DNA of 22,273 nucleotides, from positions 1-22,273 of the forward strand of contig CAMLKW010000050.1 of NCBI GenBank assembly GCA_946480605.1. The letters run 5' to 3'. The translations under genes and the position numbers were made by a program. Under the pieces are notes generated by a model. That model did not search any database. It worked only from the letters and a program-made list of their open reading frames with translations, and was not told the DNA's origin. Shown here piece by piece: positions 1 through 6,644 of this stretch; the first letter of the stretch is position 1; every line of letters starts with the position of its first letter. This stretch comes from an uncultured Roseateles sp. (GTDB taxonomy: Bacteria; Pseudomonadota; Gammaproteobacteria; Burkholderiales; Burkholderiaceae).

Positions 1-854
1 AAGAACAGGCCCAGCAGCACGTCGTGGAAAGGCCGGATGTCGGTCTCCACCTGGTGGCGGTACTCGGTCTCCGAGATCAGCATGCCGGCGACGAAGGCGC
101 CCAGCGCCAGGCTCAGCCCCGCGTGCTCGGTCAGCCAGGCCAGGCCCAGCGTGACGAGCAGCAGGTTCAGCATGAACAGCTCCTCGCTCTTGCGCCGGGC
201 CACCAGCGTCAGCCACCAGCGCATGGCCTTCTGGCCGCCGTACAGCAGCAGGCCCAGCACCACGGCCGCCTTCAGGGCGGCGATGGCCAGCGCATGCGCC
301 ATCTCGGCGCCGCTGCTGTTCAGCGCCGGGATCAGCACCAGCAGCGGCACCACGGCCAGGTCCTGGAACAGCAGCGAGCCCATGACCAGCTTGCCGTGCG
401 GGCTCTCCAGCTCCAGCCGCTCGGCCATCAGCTTGACGACGATGGCGGTGGAGCTCATGGCCATGGCCGCGCCCAGCACCAGCGCGCCCTGCCATTGCAG
501 CTCCCAGGCCACGCCCAGCATCGCGAAGGCCCAGATCAGCAAGGCGTTGCCGAACATGGCACCCGCCACGGTCAGCACCACCTGGGCCATGCCGATGCCG
601 AACACCGCCATCTTCAGCGCGCGCAGCTTGGGCAGGTTGAAGTCCAGCCCGATGGAAAACATCAGGAAGACGACGCCGAACTCGGCCAGGTAGCTGATGC
701 CGGCCGAGTCATGCGCCACCGCCAGCACGTTGGGACCGATGACCACGCCCACCACCAGATAGCCCAGCATGGGCGGCAGCTTCAGCGAGCGGCAGACCAC
801 CACGCCCAGCACTGCGGCGACGAGGTAGAGCAGGGCGAGGTCGAGCGAGGTCAC
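1..854 (-). CDS. Kef-type monovalent cation:proton antiporter, N-terminal part (runs off left edge)
   Basis: This is the N-terminal ~284 residues of an integral inner-membrane antiporter of the CPA2/Kef (YbaL-like) family, which exchanges K+ or Na+ for H+. The minus-strand reading shows alternating hydrophobic helices, with LPPMLGYLVVG near the start and VLGAAMAMSSTAIVVKLMAE, LFQDLAVVPLLVLIPAL and HAGLSLALGAFVAGMLISE further on, all typical of the Na_H_Exchanger domain. The visible part ends at RPFHDVLLGLFF. Any C-terminal TrkA-N/RCK domain lies outside the window. The start chosen is a GTG at 854 giving VTSLDLALLYL, where family members usually begin; I see no ATG in this frame nearby and no strong ribosome binding site. 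It is divergent from the glutamate dehydrogenase gene across about 180 bases. The family call is secure; the ion and the regulation are not visible. Confidence 0.9.
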   Translation of the reverse strand, partial: MTSLDLALLYLVAAVLGVVVCRSLKLPPMLGYLVVGVVIGPNVLAVAHDSAGISYLAEFGVVFLMFSIGLDFNLPKLRALKMAVFGIGMAQVVLTVAGAMFGNALLIWAFAMLGVAWELQWQGALVLGAAMAMSSTAIVVKLMAERLELESPHGKLVMGSLLFQDLAVVPLLVLIPALNSSGAEMAHALAIAALKAAVVLGLLLYGGQKAMRWWLTLVARRKSEELFMLNLLLVTLGLAWLTEHAGLSLALGAFVAGMLISETEYRHQVETDIRPFHDVLLGLF

Positions 855-1036
855 CGGCGGATGGTATGCGGGCGGCCGGGTTTCCCGGCCCACCCCGGAC
901 AGGCGTGAAATCCACCACTGAAAACCGGGGCCATGCGTTGCTTGCATAAGCGCATACCCACTTGGCTAGACAAGTCGTTGAGGCGAAGCCCGCCTTCGCG
1001 CTACCGTTCGCCCCACAGAAAATTACGGAGCGTTTC

Positions 1037-2308
1037 ATGCCCAACCTGTCCTTCGTCTCGCCCACGCGCAACAGTCCGTGGGGCACCTATCTGTCGCAGA
1101 TCGATGCCGTCGAGCCCTATCTGGGTCACCTGCGCCGCTGGGTCGAGACGCTGCGCCGCCCCAAGCGGGCGCTGATCGTGGACATCCCCATCGAGATGGA
1201 CAACGGCACCATCGCCCATTTCGAGGGCTACCGCGTGCAGCACAGCCTGACGCGCGGCCCCGGCAAGGGCGGCGTGCGCTACCACCCGGACGTCACGCTG
1301 GAAGAGGTGATGGCGCTGTCGGCCTGGATGACGGTCAAGAACGCCGCGGTCAACCTGCCCTATGGCGGCGCCAAGGGCGGCATCCGGCTGGACCCGGCCC
1401 TGCTGTCCATGAAGGAGCTGGAGAAGGTTACGCGCCGGTACACCAGCGAGATCGGCATCATCATCGGCCCCAACCAGGACATCCCGGCGCCGGACGTGAA
1501 CACCAACGGCCAGATCATGGCCTGGATGATGGACACCTACTCGATGAACACCGGCGCCACCGCGACCGGCGTCGTCACCGGCAAGCCCATCCCGCTGGGC
1601 GGCTCGCTGGGCCGCGTGCAGGCCACCGGCCGCGGCGTGTTCGTCGTCGGCCGCGAGGCCATGCGCCGGCTCAACATCGACCTGGACGGCGCCCGCATCG
1701 CCGTGCAGGGCTTCGGCAACGTGGGCTCCATCGCGGCCAAGCTGTTCGCGGCCAACGGCGCCAAGATCGTGGCCGTGCAGGACCACACCGGCACCCTGGT
1801 CAACGCCAACGGCTTCGACATGCACAGCCTGCTGGACCACGTGGCCCAGACGCGCGGCGTGGCCGGCTTCAAGGGCGGCGACATGATCGCCAACGAGGAC
1901 TTCTGGAACGTCAAGAGCGACGTGCTGATCCCGGCCGCGCTGGAAGGCCAGATCACCGCCGAGCGCGCTCAAGCGCTGCAGACCCGCCTGGTGCTGGAAG
2001 GCGCCAACGGCCCGACGACGCCCGACGGCGAGGCCGTGCTGGCCGACCGCGGCATCGTGGTGGTGCCCGACGTCATCGCCAACGCGGGCGGCGTGACGGT
2101 GTCCTACTTCGAGTGGGTGCAGGACTTCTCGTCCTTCTTCTGGACCGAGGACGAGATCAACGTGCGCCTGGACAAGATCATGATCGGCGCGTTCAAGCAC
2201 ATCTGGGAGACCGGCGAGCAGCACAAGATCCCGCTGCGCACGGCCGCCTTCACGGTGGCCTGCACGCGGGTGCTGCAGGCGCGCGAGGAACGCGGGCTGT
2301 ATCCGTAA
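1037..2308 (+). CDS. gdhA: Glu/Leu/Phe/Val dehydrogenase, probable glutamate dehydrogenase
   Basis: A 423-residue cytosolic enzyme for reversible oxidative deamination of glutamate to 2-oxoglutarate and ammonia with NAD(P). The N-terminal dimerisation/substrate domain contains the glutamate-binding lysines K77 (GPGKGGVR) and K101 (MTVKNAA) and the catalytic K113 in YGGAKGGI, the family signature. The Rossmann domain has the dinucleotide motif GFGNVG at about residues 225-230. Length fits the ~420-residue hexameric class rather than the ~450-residue NADP enzyme. The ATG at 1037 is preceded by GGAG at 1027-1030, six bases upstream, so I prefer it to an upstream in-frame start at 962. The 5' leader contains a 6-bp stem (GCGAAG/CTTCGC, 983-999). 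The gene stands alone, divergent from the antiporter. Whether it prefers NAD or NADP cannot be decided by eye. Confidence 0.95.
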   Translation: MPNLSFVSPTRNSPWGTYLSQIDAVEPYLGHLRRWVETLRRPKRALIVDIPIEMDNGTIAHFEGYRVQHSLTRGPGKGGVRYHPDVTLEEVMALSAWMTVKNAAVNLPYGGAKGGIRLDPALLSMKELEKVTRRYTSEIGIIIGPNQDIPAPDVNTNGQIMAWMMDTYSMNTGATATGVVTGKPIPLGGSLGRVQATGRGVFVVGREAMRRLNIDLDGARIAVQGFGNVGSIAAKLFAANGAKIVAVQDHTGTLVNANGFDMHSLLDHVAQTRGVAGFKGGDMIANEDFWNVKSDVLIPAALEGQITAERAQALQTRLVLEGANGPTTPDGEAVLADRGIVVVPDVIANAGGVTVSYFEWVQDFSSFFWTEDEINVRLDKIMIGAFKHIWETGEQHKIPLRTAAFTVACTRVLQAREERGLYP

Positions 2309-2315
2309 AGCAAAA

Positions 2316-2337
2316 GGCCGGCGCATCCGCGCCGGCC
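2316..2337 (-). terminator. Hairpin between gdhA and the Cys-rich genes; T-run only on the minus strand
   Basis: A perfect 9-bp stem GGCCGGCGC with loop ATCC sits eight bases after the gdhA stop. Read on the plus strand it is followed by CGGTCTC, not by Ts. Read on the minus strand it is followed by TTTTGCTTT, so it looks like an intrinsic terminator for transcripts arriving from the Cys-rich genes on the right. It may also stop gdhA transcripts less efficiently. Confidence 0.6.
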
Positions 2338-2358
2338 CGGTCTCAGTTCAGCGAGACC

Positions 2359-2393
2359 TCAAGCAAACGAAGGGCGCGCCCGAGTTTGCTTGA
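2359..2393. repeat. 35-bp near-perfect inverted repeat with nested palindrome
   Basis: Arms TCAAGCAAAC (2359-2368) and GTTTGCTTGA (2384-2393) are exact reverse complements. Between them lies the perfect palindrome GGGCGCGCCC (2372-2381), so almost the whole 35 bp can fold into one stem. It lies between the 42-residue peptide gene and the minus-strand terminator. It may be an mRNA-stabilising 3' stem, a genome-dispersed repeat or a protein-binding site; the sequence alone does not decide. Confidence 0.7.
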
Positions 2394-2403
2394 CCCCCTC
2401 GGG

Positions 2404-2426
2404 GGCCTGGCGCGAAGCGACAGGCC
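2404..2426. repeat. Small hairpin beside a C/G-run palindrome
   Basis: GGCCTG (2404-2409) pairs with CAGGCC (2421-2426) around an 11-base loop. It directly follows the palindromic run CCCCC-TC-GGGGG. This style of intergenic element is common in high-G+C Burkholderiales. It lies ten bases after the stop of the 42-residue peptide gene in that gene's direction. Confidence 0.4.
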
Positions 2427-2435
2427 TGGGGGCAC

Positions 2436-2564
2436 TTACAGGCAGCACAGCAGCTGCTGCAGGCAGCAGGCGATGTCGCCGCAGCAGGCCTGGGCCGCGA
2501 AGGCGGCGGCGGAGCCGCCCAGCAGCGCGAGGGCCGCACCGATCTTGATGAGTCGGGATGTCAT
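2436..2564 (-). CDS. 42-residue exported double-cysteine peptide
   Basis: A very small gene with an ATG at 2564 and a strong ribosome binding site, GAAAGGA, five to eight bases upstream. The product starts MTSRLIKIGAALALLGG, an Arg/Lys-bearing N-terminus and hydrophobic core ending in Ala-rich AAAFAAQA, i.e. a plausible Sec signal peptide. This leaves a mature peptide of about 17 residues, CCGDIACCLQQLLCCL, with three adjacent Cys-Cys pairs (residues 27-28, 33-34 and 40-41). It follows the 93-residue Cys-rich gene by 45 bases on the same strand, so the two are probably co-transcribed. Vicinal cysteines suggest metal binding (Cu, Zn) or disulfide cross-linking. I do not recognise a named family. 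The ribosome binding site, signal-like N-terminus and clean stop make a chance ORF unlikely. Confidence 0.65.
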   Translation of the reverse strand: MTSRLIKIGAALALLGGSAAAFAAQACCGDIACCLQQLLCCL

Positions 2565-2609
2565 GGATGTCCTTTCGAAGTTGATGGATGCGTGAAAGCA
2601 GCCATCCAC

Positions 2610-2891
2610 CTAGTCGGGCGGCGTCCAGGGCTCGCGCCGTAAGCCGGCGTCGAAGGAGAAGTGCGCTGCAAGCCATTGCGGCTCGCCGGTGACGGGCACC
2701 GGGAGCTGCGCCGCCATCGGCGCCGGCTGGGGCGCGGCACAGGCCTGGCAGGCGGCATTCGCGCATTGGGCCATGCCCTCGCAACCCTGCAGGCAACAGT
2801 CGCTGTAGCCGGCCGCCGCGCTCGCGACCGCCTGGCCGACGAAGGCCAGGCCGCAGAACAGCATCACGACGATGGCCAGCAACTTGCGCAT
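2610..2891 (-). CDS. Small exported Cys-rich protein, function unknown
   Basis: A 93-residue product. MRKLLAIVVMLFCGLAFVGQ followed by AVASAAAG is a good Sec signal peptide with cleavage near residues 24-27. The mature part has six Cys within 20 residues (C32, C33, C37, C43, C48, C51) in the pattern CC-x3-C-x5-C-x4-C-x2-C, then a Pro/Ala-rich stretch and the end REPWTPPD. The layout loosely recalls small periplasmic metal-resistance accessory proteins (CzcI/CopI-like), but I cannot assign it to them. The ATG at 2891 was chosen because the signal peptide begins there; the ribosome binding site is weak. An upstream in-frame start at 2945 would add 18 residues that spoil the signal. It is divergent from the ABC/SCO/cupredoxin operon, which supports a metal-related role by context only. 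Confidence 0.65.
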   Translation of the reverse strand: MRKLLAIVVMLFCGLAFVGQAVASAAAGYSDCCLQGCEGMAQCANAACQACAAPQPAPMAAQLPVPVTGEPQWLAAHFSFDAGLRREPWTPPD

Positions 2892-2971
2892 GGCGCGATG
2901 GTAGTGGTGGGCGCCGCCCGCAGTCCAGGGCGCAGCGGAGGACAATCGCCGCCACCCTTCAAAAGTGACGG

Positions 2972-3008
2972 ATGTAGGTACATAGGCTCAATTCCGTTCC
3001 CACCTATG
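2972..3008. promoter_or_regulatory. Candidate operator between the Cys-rich genes and the ABC/SCO operon
   Basis: The ~176-bp divergent spacer holds two nested dyads. ATGTA-GG-TACAT (2972-2983) is a 12-bp inverted repeat. It overlaps CATAGG (2981-2986), which pairs with CCTATG (3003-3008) across 16 bases. It is one of the few A/T-containing islands in this region and is placed where one regulator could control both directions. I do not recognise a known regulator's consensus. Confidence 0.35.
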
Positions 3009-3067
3009 GACAACCCTTGTCACGCTGGCAGAGTGCCGGCGCTGTGTCGCCGCAGGGCGAGCCACCC

Positions 3068-4108
3068 ATGAACGCCGCTCCCACCGACCTACCATCCGCC
3101 GGGCTCGACCGCCGCCAGCTGCTGCAAGGCCTTGCGGCGTCCGCCTTGCTGCCCGCCAGCCTCCCGGCCCTGGCCGCACCCAAGCCGCTGATCGTCGGCG
3201 GCCTGCCCGTCACCTGCAACCTGACGCTGCCCGTGGCCTGCGCAGCGCGCGTGGCCAGCAACAAGGCCGGTGGCAACTCGGGCTTCGAGTTCCAGTACAG
3301 CAAGTACAGCGGCTGGCCCGAGATCAAGGAATCGCTGATGACGGGCAGCATCCAGGCCGCCTACATGCTGGCGCCGCTGGTGATGGACCTGGCCGACAAG
3401 AAGATCCCGGTCAAGATCGTCTCGCTGGGACACCGCTCGGGCGCGGTCATCATGGTGCGCACCGACTCGCCATACAAGAAGTTCAAGGACCTGACGGCCA
3501 AGCGCATCGCCATCCCCAGCCGCTTCGCGGTGGACTTTCTGTTCCTGCGCAAGATGCTGGCCCAGGAGGGCATGAGCCCGAAGGACATCCAGATCGTCGA
3601 GATGCCGCCGCCCGACATGCCCGCCGCGCTCTACGCCAAGGCCGTGGACGGCTACTGCACCGGCGAGCCCTTCGGCGCCGCCGCCCAGCGCGCCGGCTAC
3701 GCCCGGCCACTGCGCATGACGCGCGACGAGTGGCGCAACTACATCTGCTGCGTGCTGACCGTGCGCGAGGAACTGATCGCCGAGAACCGCCCGCTGGTGC
3801 AGGACCTGGTGAACCACGTGCAGGGCGCCGGCCACTGGCTGGACCAGAAGCAGGACAACCGCAACAAGGCCGTCACGATCGCCGCCGGCCGCAAGTTCTT
3901 CAACCAGGACCCCAACATCATCAGGTTCGTGATGGAGAACCCGACCGACCGCGTGACCTATGGCGACCTGCGCATGATCCGCGCCGAGTTCGACGAGCTG
4001 ATGAAGCTGTCCATCGAGGCCGGCACGCTGAAGAAGCCCGTGGCCTACGAGACCTACGTGGACGAGAGTTTCGTGAAGGCCGCCAAGGCCGCGCCCATAC
4101 CCCTATGA
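3068..4108 (+). CDS. ABC transporter substrate-binding protein, NrtA/SsuA-like, Tat signal
   Basis: A 346-residue periplasmic solute-binding protein of the nitrate/sulfonate/taurine (COG0715) superfamily. The N-terminus has a twin-arginine motif, DRRQLLQG with R15 and R16, a hydrophobic stretch and a likely cleavage at PALA-AP near residue 37. The mature part contains SGWPEIKESLMTGSIQAAYM, LVMDLADKKIPVKIVSLGHR and RIAIPSRFAVDFLFLRKML, typical of the fold that senses small anions or thiamine-like compounds. It is unusually Cys-rich for a binding protein (TCNLTLPVAC, GYCTGEP, YICCVL). The ATG at 3068 places the RR motif at the usual distance; a TTG at 3017 would extend it without purpose. Its stop overlaps the next start (ATGA), so it is the first gene of a coupled operon. 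The substrate is not visible; partners suggest a copper-related job. Confidence 0.88.
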   Translation: MNAAPTDLPSAGLDRRQLLQGLAASALLPASLPALAAPKPLIVGGLPVTCNLTLPVACAARVASNKAGGNSGFEFQYSKYSGWPEIKESLMTGSIQAAYMLAPLVMDLADKKIPVKIVSLGHRSGAVIMVRTDSPYKKFKDLTAKRIAIPSRFAVDFLFLRKMLAQEGMSPKDIQIVEMPPPDMPAALYAKAVDGYCTGEPFGAAAQRAGYARPLRMTRDEWRNYICCVLTVREELIAENRPLVQDLVNHVQGAGHWLDQKQDNRNKAVTIAAGRKFFNQDPNIIRFVMENPTDRVTYGDLRMIRAEFDELMKLSIEAGTLKKPVAYETYVDESFVKAAKAAPIPL

Positions 4109-4698
4109 AACGCCGCACCGCCCTGCTGCTGGCCGCCGGCCTGCCGATTCCTGCCCTTGCCGACACGCCGCGCCTGAAAGCCGGTGTCTTCGAGCCCGCT
4201 CAGGCCGCACCCGAGTTCGCGCTGAAGGGCAGCGACGGCGCCGCACTGAACCTTGCCCGCTTCAAGGGCCGGCTGGTGATGCTGGTGTTCGGATTCACGC
4301 TGTGCCCCGAGGTCTGTCCGACGACGCTGGCCACGCTGGCCCAGGCACGCAAGGACCTGGGCCCCGCGGCCTCGGACGTGCAGGTCGTGTACGTGACCGT
4401 GGACCCCGAGCGCGACGACATCGACCGCATCCGTCAGTACCTGGCCGCGTTCGACAAGAGCTTCATCGGCGGCACCGAGACGCCCGAGAAGCTGGCCGCG
4501 ATGCGCAAGCGCTATGGCGTCGTCGCCGAGAAGATCGCGTCCAAGCAGCAGTCATCGCAGTCCCAGGCCTACGGCATGAACCACTCCACGTCGGTCTGGC
4601 TCATCGACCGCAAGGGCAAGCTCAAGGCCATGATGCCCTACGGCCACCCGGCCCAGGACTTCGTCCACGACCTCAAGCTGCTGCTGGCCGCAAAGTGA
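4105..4698 (+). CDS. SCO1/SenC-family copper chaperone
   Basis: A 197-residue exported thioredoxin-fold protein of the SCO family. Known members deliver Cu to the CuA site of cytochrome c oxidase or act as thiol-disulfide reductases. The N-terminus MKRRTALLLAAGLPIPALA is a cleavable signal. The Cu ligands are all present: C67 and C71 in CPEVCP, and H160 in GMNHSTSVWLID. VVYVTVDPERD is the usual strand after the active site. Starts by ATGA overlap with the binding-protein gene and ends by GTGA overlap with the cupredoxin-like gene, so translation is coupled. No cytochrome oxidase gene is in the window, so a dedicated role with the neighbouring ABC system is more likely than general oxidase assembly; that is inference. 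Confidence 0.93.
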   Translation: MKRRTALLLAAGLPIPALADTPRLKAGVFEPAQAAPEFALKGSDGAALNLARFKGRLVMLVFGFTLCPEVCPTTLATLAQARKDLGPAASDVQVVYVTVDPERDDIDRIRQYLAAFDKSFIGGTETPEKLAAMRKRYGVVAEKIASKQQSSQSQAYGMNHSTSVWLIDRKGKLKAMMPYGHPAQDFVHDLKLLLAAK

Positions 4699-5129
4699 GA
4701 AGGTGGCCGTGGCTCCTCCTGCCGGTGGCGCTGCTGGCACCTCTCGGCTGGGCCGCCTTCGCTCCCATCGAACTTGCCACGCGCGACGAACTGTTCGAGA
4801 TCCCGACCGGCACCTTCAAGCGCCGCATGTCGGGCGACAAGGTGGAGATCCTGCCCGACCGCATCGACCTGACGCTGGGCCTGAACGATCAGCTGCTGCT
4901 GCGCAACCGTGACGAGGTGCCGCAGCAGTTCGGGCCGGTGCTCATCATGCCGGGGCAGAGCTTCAGGCTGCCGTTCGAAGTGGCCTCCACCTACAGCTTC
5001 GACTGCAGCGCGCACGCCAGCGGCACGATGAGCGTCGTCGTCGCCCCCCACCCCGAGCCTGGATGGCAGCGGCTGCAATGGCGCTGGCAGCACTGGAAGA
5101 AGAACAGCAAAACGGAGACCGTCTCTTGA
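4695..5129 (+). CDS. Cupredoxin-like periplasmic protein with incomplete type-1 copper site
   Basis: A 144-residue product. The first ~25 residues (RRWPWLLLPVALLAPLGWAAFA) form a signal or membrane anchor. The rest looks like a cupredoxin beta-sandwich: DLTLGLNDQLLLRNRDE, then FGPVLIMPGQSFRLPFE and YSFDCSAHASGTMSV. C104, H107 and M112 match the C-terminal copper loop (C-x2-H-x4-M). The N-terminal ligand His, expected just before FGP, is replaced by Gln (Q77/Q78 in VPQQFGP). The site could bind Cu(I) with three ligands, use Gln axially as in stellacyanin-like sites, or be degenerate. The GTG start at 4695 is fixed by the GTGA overlap with the SCO stop. The downstream permease starts inside its stop codon (TTGA). 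Family assignment is by motif only. Confidence 0.7.
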   Translation: MRRWPWLLLPVALLAPLGWAAFAPIELATRDELFEIPTGTFKRRMSGDKVEILPDRIDLTLGLNDQLLLRNRDEVPQQFGPVLIMPGQSFRLPFEVASTYSFDCSAHASGTMSVVVAPHPEPGWQRLQWRWQHWKKNSKTETVS

Positions 5130-5887
5130 ACTCAAGACTGGGCAAGATCTTGCCGCCGCTGGCCGTCATCGCGGCCGTCATCGCCGTCTGGTGGTGGGTC
5201 GTGGACCGCACCGACAGTCCCATCTTCCCGCGGCCCTGGGCCGTCGTCACCGGCACGCTGGAGCTGGCCGAGGATGGCACGCTGTGGGAGCACATCGGCG
5301 CCTCGCTGTACCGCGTGGGCATCGGCTTCGGCTGCGCCATGCTGGTGGGCATCCCGCTCGGACTGTGGATGGGCTGGGTGGCGGGCGCCTACCGCACCTT
5401 CAACCCCATCTTCCAGATGCTGCGGCCCATCTCGCCCATCGCGTGGATCCCGCTGGCCATCCTGTGGTTCGGCGTCGGCGAGGCCTCGCCCATCTTCCTG
5501 ATCTTCATCTCGTCGGTGTTTCCGCTCATCGTGCAGACCACGGCCGGCGTGCACACCATCGACCGGCGCTACCTGCGCGCGGCGGCCAACTTCGGCGTCA
5601 CGCGCGGGGTGATGTTCCGGCGCGTCGTCATCCCCGCCGTGCTGCCGGAAATCATCATCGGCATGCGCATCGGCATCGGCGTGGCCTGGCTGGTCGTCGT
5701 GGCCGCCGAGATGATCGCGCTGCGCTCCGGCCTGGGCTACCTCATCATGGACTCGCGCAACGCCGGCAACCGCTACGACCTCGTCATCGCCGCCATGATC
5801 ATCATCGGCATGATCGGCCTGCTGCTGGACGGTGCCACCCGTCTGCTCGAAAAACTCAAAACGGTGCGGTGGCGCTATGTCCGCTGA
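5126..5887 (+). CDS. ABC transporter permease, NrtB/SsuC/TauC-like
   Basis: A 253-residue inner-membrane permease (BPD_transp_1) with about six helices. It contains LRPISPIAWIPLAILWFG and the cytoplasmic EAA loop AANFGVTRGVMFRRVVIPAVLPEIIIG, which contacts the ATPase. SGLGYLIMDSRNAGNRYDLV near the end is typical of the nitrate/sulfonate/taurine class. I chose the TTG at 5126: GGAG at 5114-5117 lies eight bases upstream and the TTGA overlap repeats the coupling seen elsewhere in this operon. An ATG at 5063 is in frame but would overlap the previous gene by 67 bases and add a non-typical Ala/Glu-rich head. It ends by an 11-base overlap with the ATPase gene. Confidence 0.92.
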   Translation: MNSRLGKILPPLAVIAAVIAVWWWVVDRTDSPIFPRPWAVVTGTLELAEDGTLWEHIGASLYRVGIGFGCAMLVGIPLGLWMGWVAGAYRTFNPIFQMLRPISPIAWIPLAILWFGVGEASPIFLIFISSVFPLIVQTTAGVHTIDRRYLRAAANFGVTRGVMFRRVVIPAVLPEIIIGMRIGIGVAWLVVVAAEMIALRSGLGYLIMDSRNAGNRYDLVIAAMIIIGMIGLLLDGATRLLEKLKTVRWRYVR

Positions 5888-6644
5888 GATCAAGCCTCCC
5901 AAGATCGCGGCCCAGGGCCTGACCAAGTCCTTCAAGGCCGCCAAGGGCAAGCCACTGTCCGTCCTCGACGGCGTGGACTTCGAAGTCGCCGAGGGCGAGT
6001 TCGTCGCCATCGTCGGCCCGTCGGGCTGCGGCAAGTCCACGCTGATGAACATCCTCGCCGGCTTCGAAACGCCGGGCGGCGGCAGCCTGCTCATCGACGG
6101 CAAGCCGCATCCGGGCCCCAGCCCGCAGGGCATCGTCATCTCGCAGTACGGCTCGGTGTTCCCGTGGCTGACCGTGCAGCAGAACCTGATGTTCGGCCTG
6201 CAGGGCAAACACGCCGGCAATACCGAGCTCGCCGACCACTACGCCGCGATGGTGGGCCTGAAGGGCTTCGAGAACGCCTACCCGCACGAGCTGTCGGGCG
6301 GCATGCTCAAGCGCGTGGAGCTGGCACGGGCCTTCATCGTGAAGCCCGAGATCCTCTACCTGGACGAGCCGTTCTCCGCGCTGGACGCGCTGATGAACCT
6401 GCGTATGCGCAACGAGCTGCTGCGCATCCTGGCCGAGGAGCGCCACACCGTGCTGCTGATCACACACGACGTGGACGAAGCGCTCTACATGGCCGACCGC
6501 ATCCTCGTGCTGTCGCCGCGGCCCACGCGCATCCAGGCCCGCTTCGAGCTGGACATGCCGCATCCGCGGCGGCTCATCAGCCCGGAGATGGACCAGCTGC
6601 GCGAGGCGATCCTGAAGGAGCTGGGCCTCGAAATGCCGGCCTAG
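5877..6644 (+). CDS. ABC transporter ATP-binding protein, NrtD/SsuB/TauB-like
   Basis: A 255-residue cytoplasmic ATPase that powers the permease encoded just upstream. Walker A GPSGCGKST is at residues 47-55, the Q-loop Gln at 90 (VISQYGS), the signature LSGGM at 139-143, Walker B ILYLDE at 159-164 and the switch His at 197 (LLITHDVDEAL). The signature reads LSGGMLKRV where LSGGMRQRV is usual; the change is minor. VFPWLTVQQNL is characteristic of nitrate/sulfonate/taurine importers. The start MSAEIKPP at 5877 overlaps the permease stop by 11 bases. It is the last gene of the operon; its TAG stop shares the CTAG tetranucleotide with the converging OsmC gene. Confidence 0.95.
   Translation: MSAEIKPPKIAAQGLTKSFKAAKGKPLSVLDGVDFEVAEGEFVAIVGPSGCGKSTLMNILAGFETPGGGSLLIDGKPHPGPSPQGIVISQYGSVFPWLTVQQNLMFGLQGKHAGNTELADHYAAMVGLKGFENAYPHELSGGMLKRVELARAFIVKPEILYLDEPFSALDALMNLRMRNELLRILAEERHTVLLITHDVDEALYMADRILVLSPRPTRIQARFELDMPHPRRLISPEMDQLREAILKELGLEMPA

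Noticed and set aside
24..908. Plus-strand open frame of 294 codons over the antiporter gene
   Set aside because: Gln/His/Arg-rich low-complexity translation with no domain; the minus-strand frame is a clear membrane antiporter.
1001..2326. Long open frame antisense to the glutamate dehydrogenase gene (441 codons)
   Set aside because: It is a His/Ala/Gly/Asp-rich shadow caused by high third-position G+C; the plus-strand enzyme has all catalytic motifs.
3026..3040. Sigma-54-like element (GG-N10-GC) before the binding-protein gene
   Set aside because: The GG and GC spacing fits, but the -12 box lacks TT and the site is only about 27 bases before the start codon; it is too weak to claim.
3017..3067. 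TTG start extending the binding protein by 17 residues
   Set aside because: It would move the twin-arginine signal away from the N-terminus; the ATG at 3068 is consistent with export.
5063..5125. ATG start extending the permease by 21 residues
   Set aside because: It overlaps the cupredoxin-like gene by 67 bases, whereas the TTG at 5126 has a good ribosome binding site and the same overlap style as the other operon genes.
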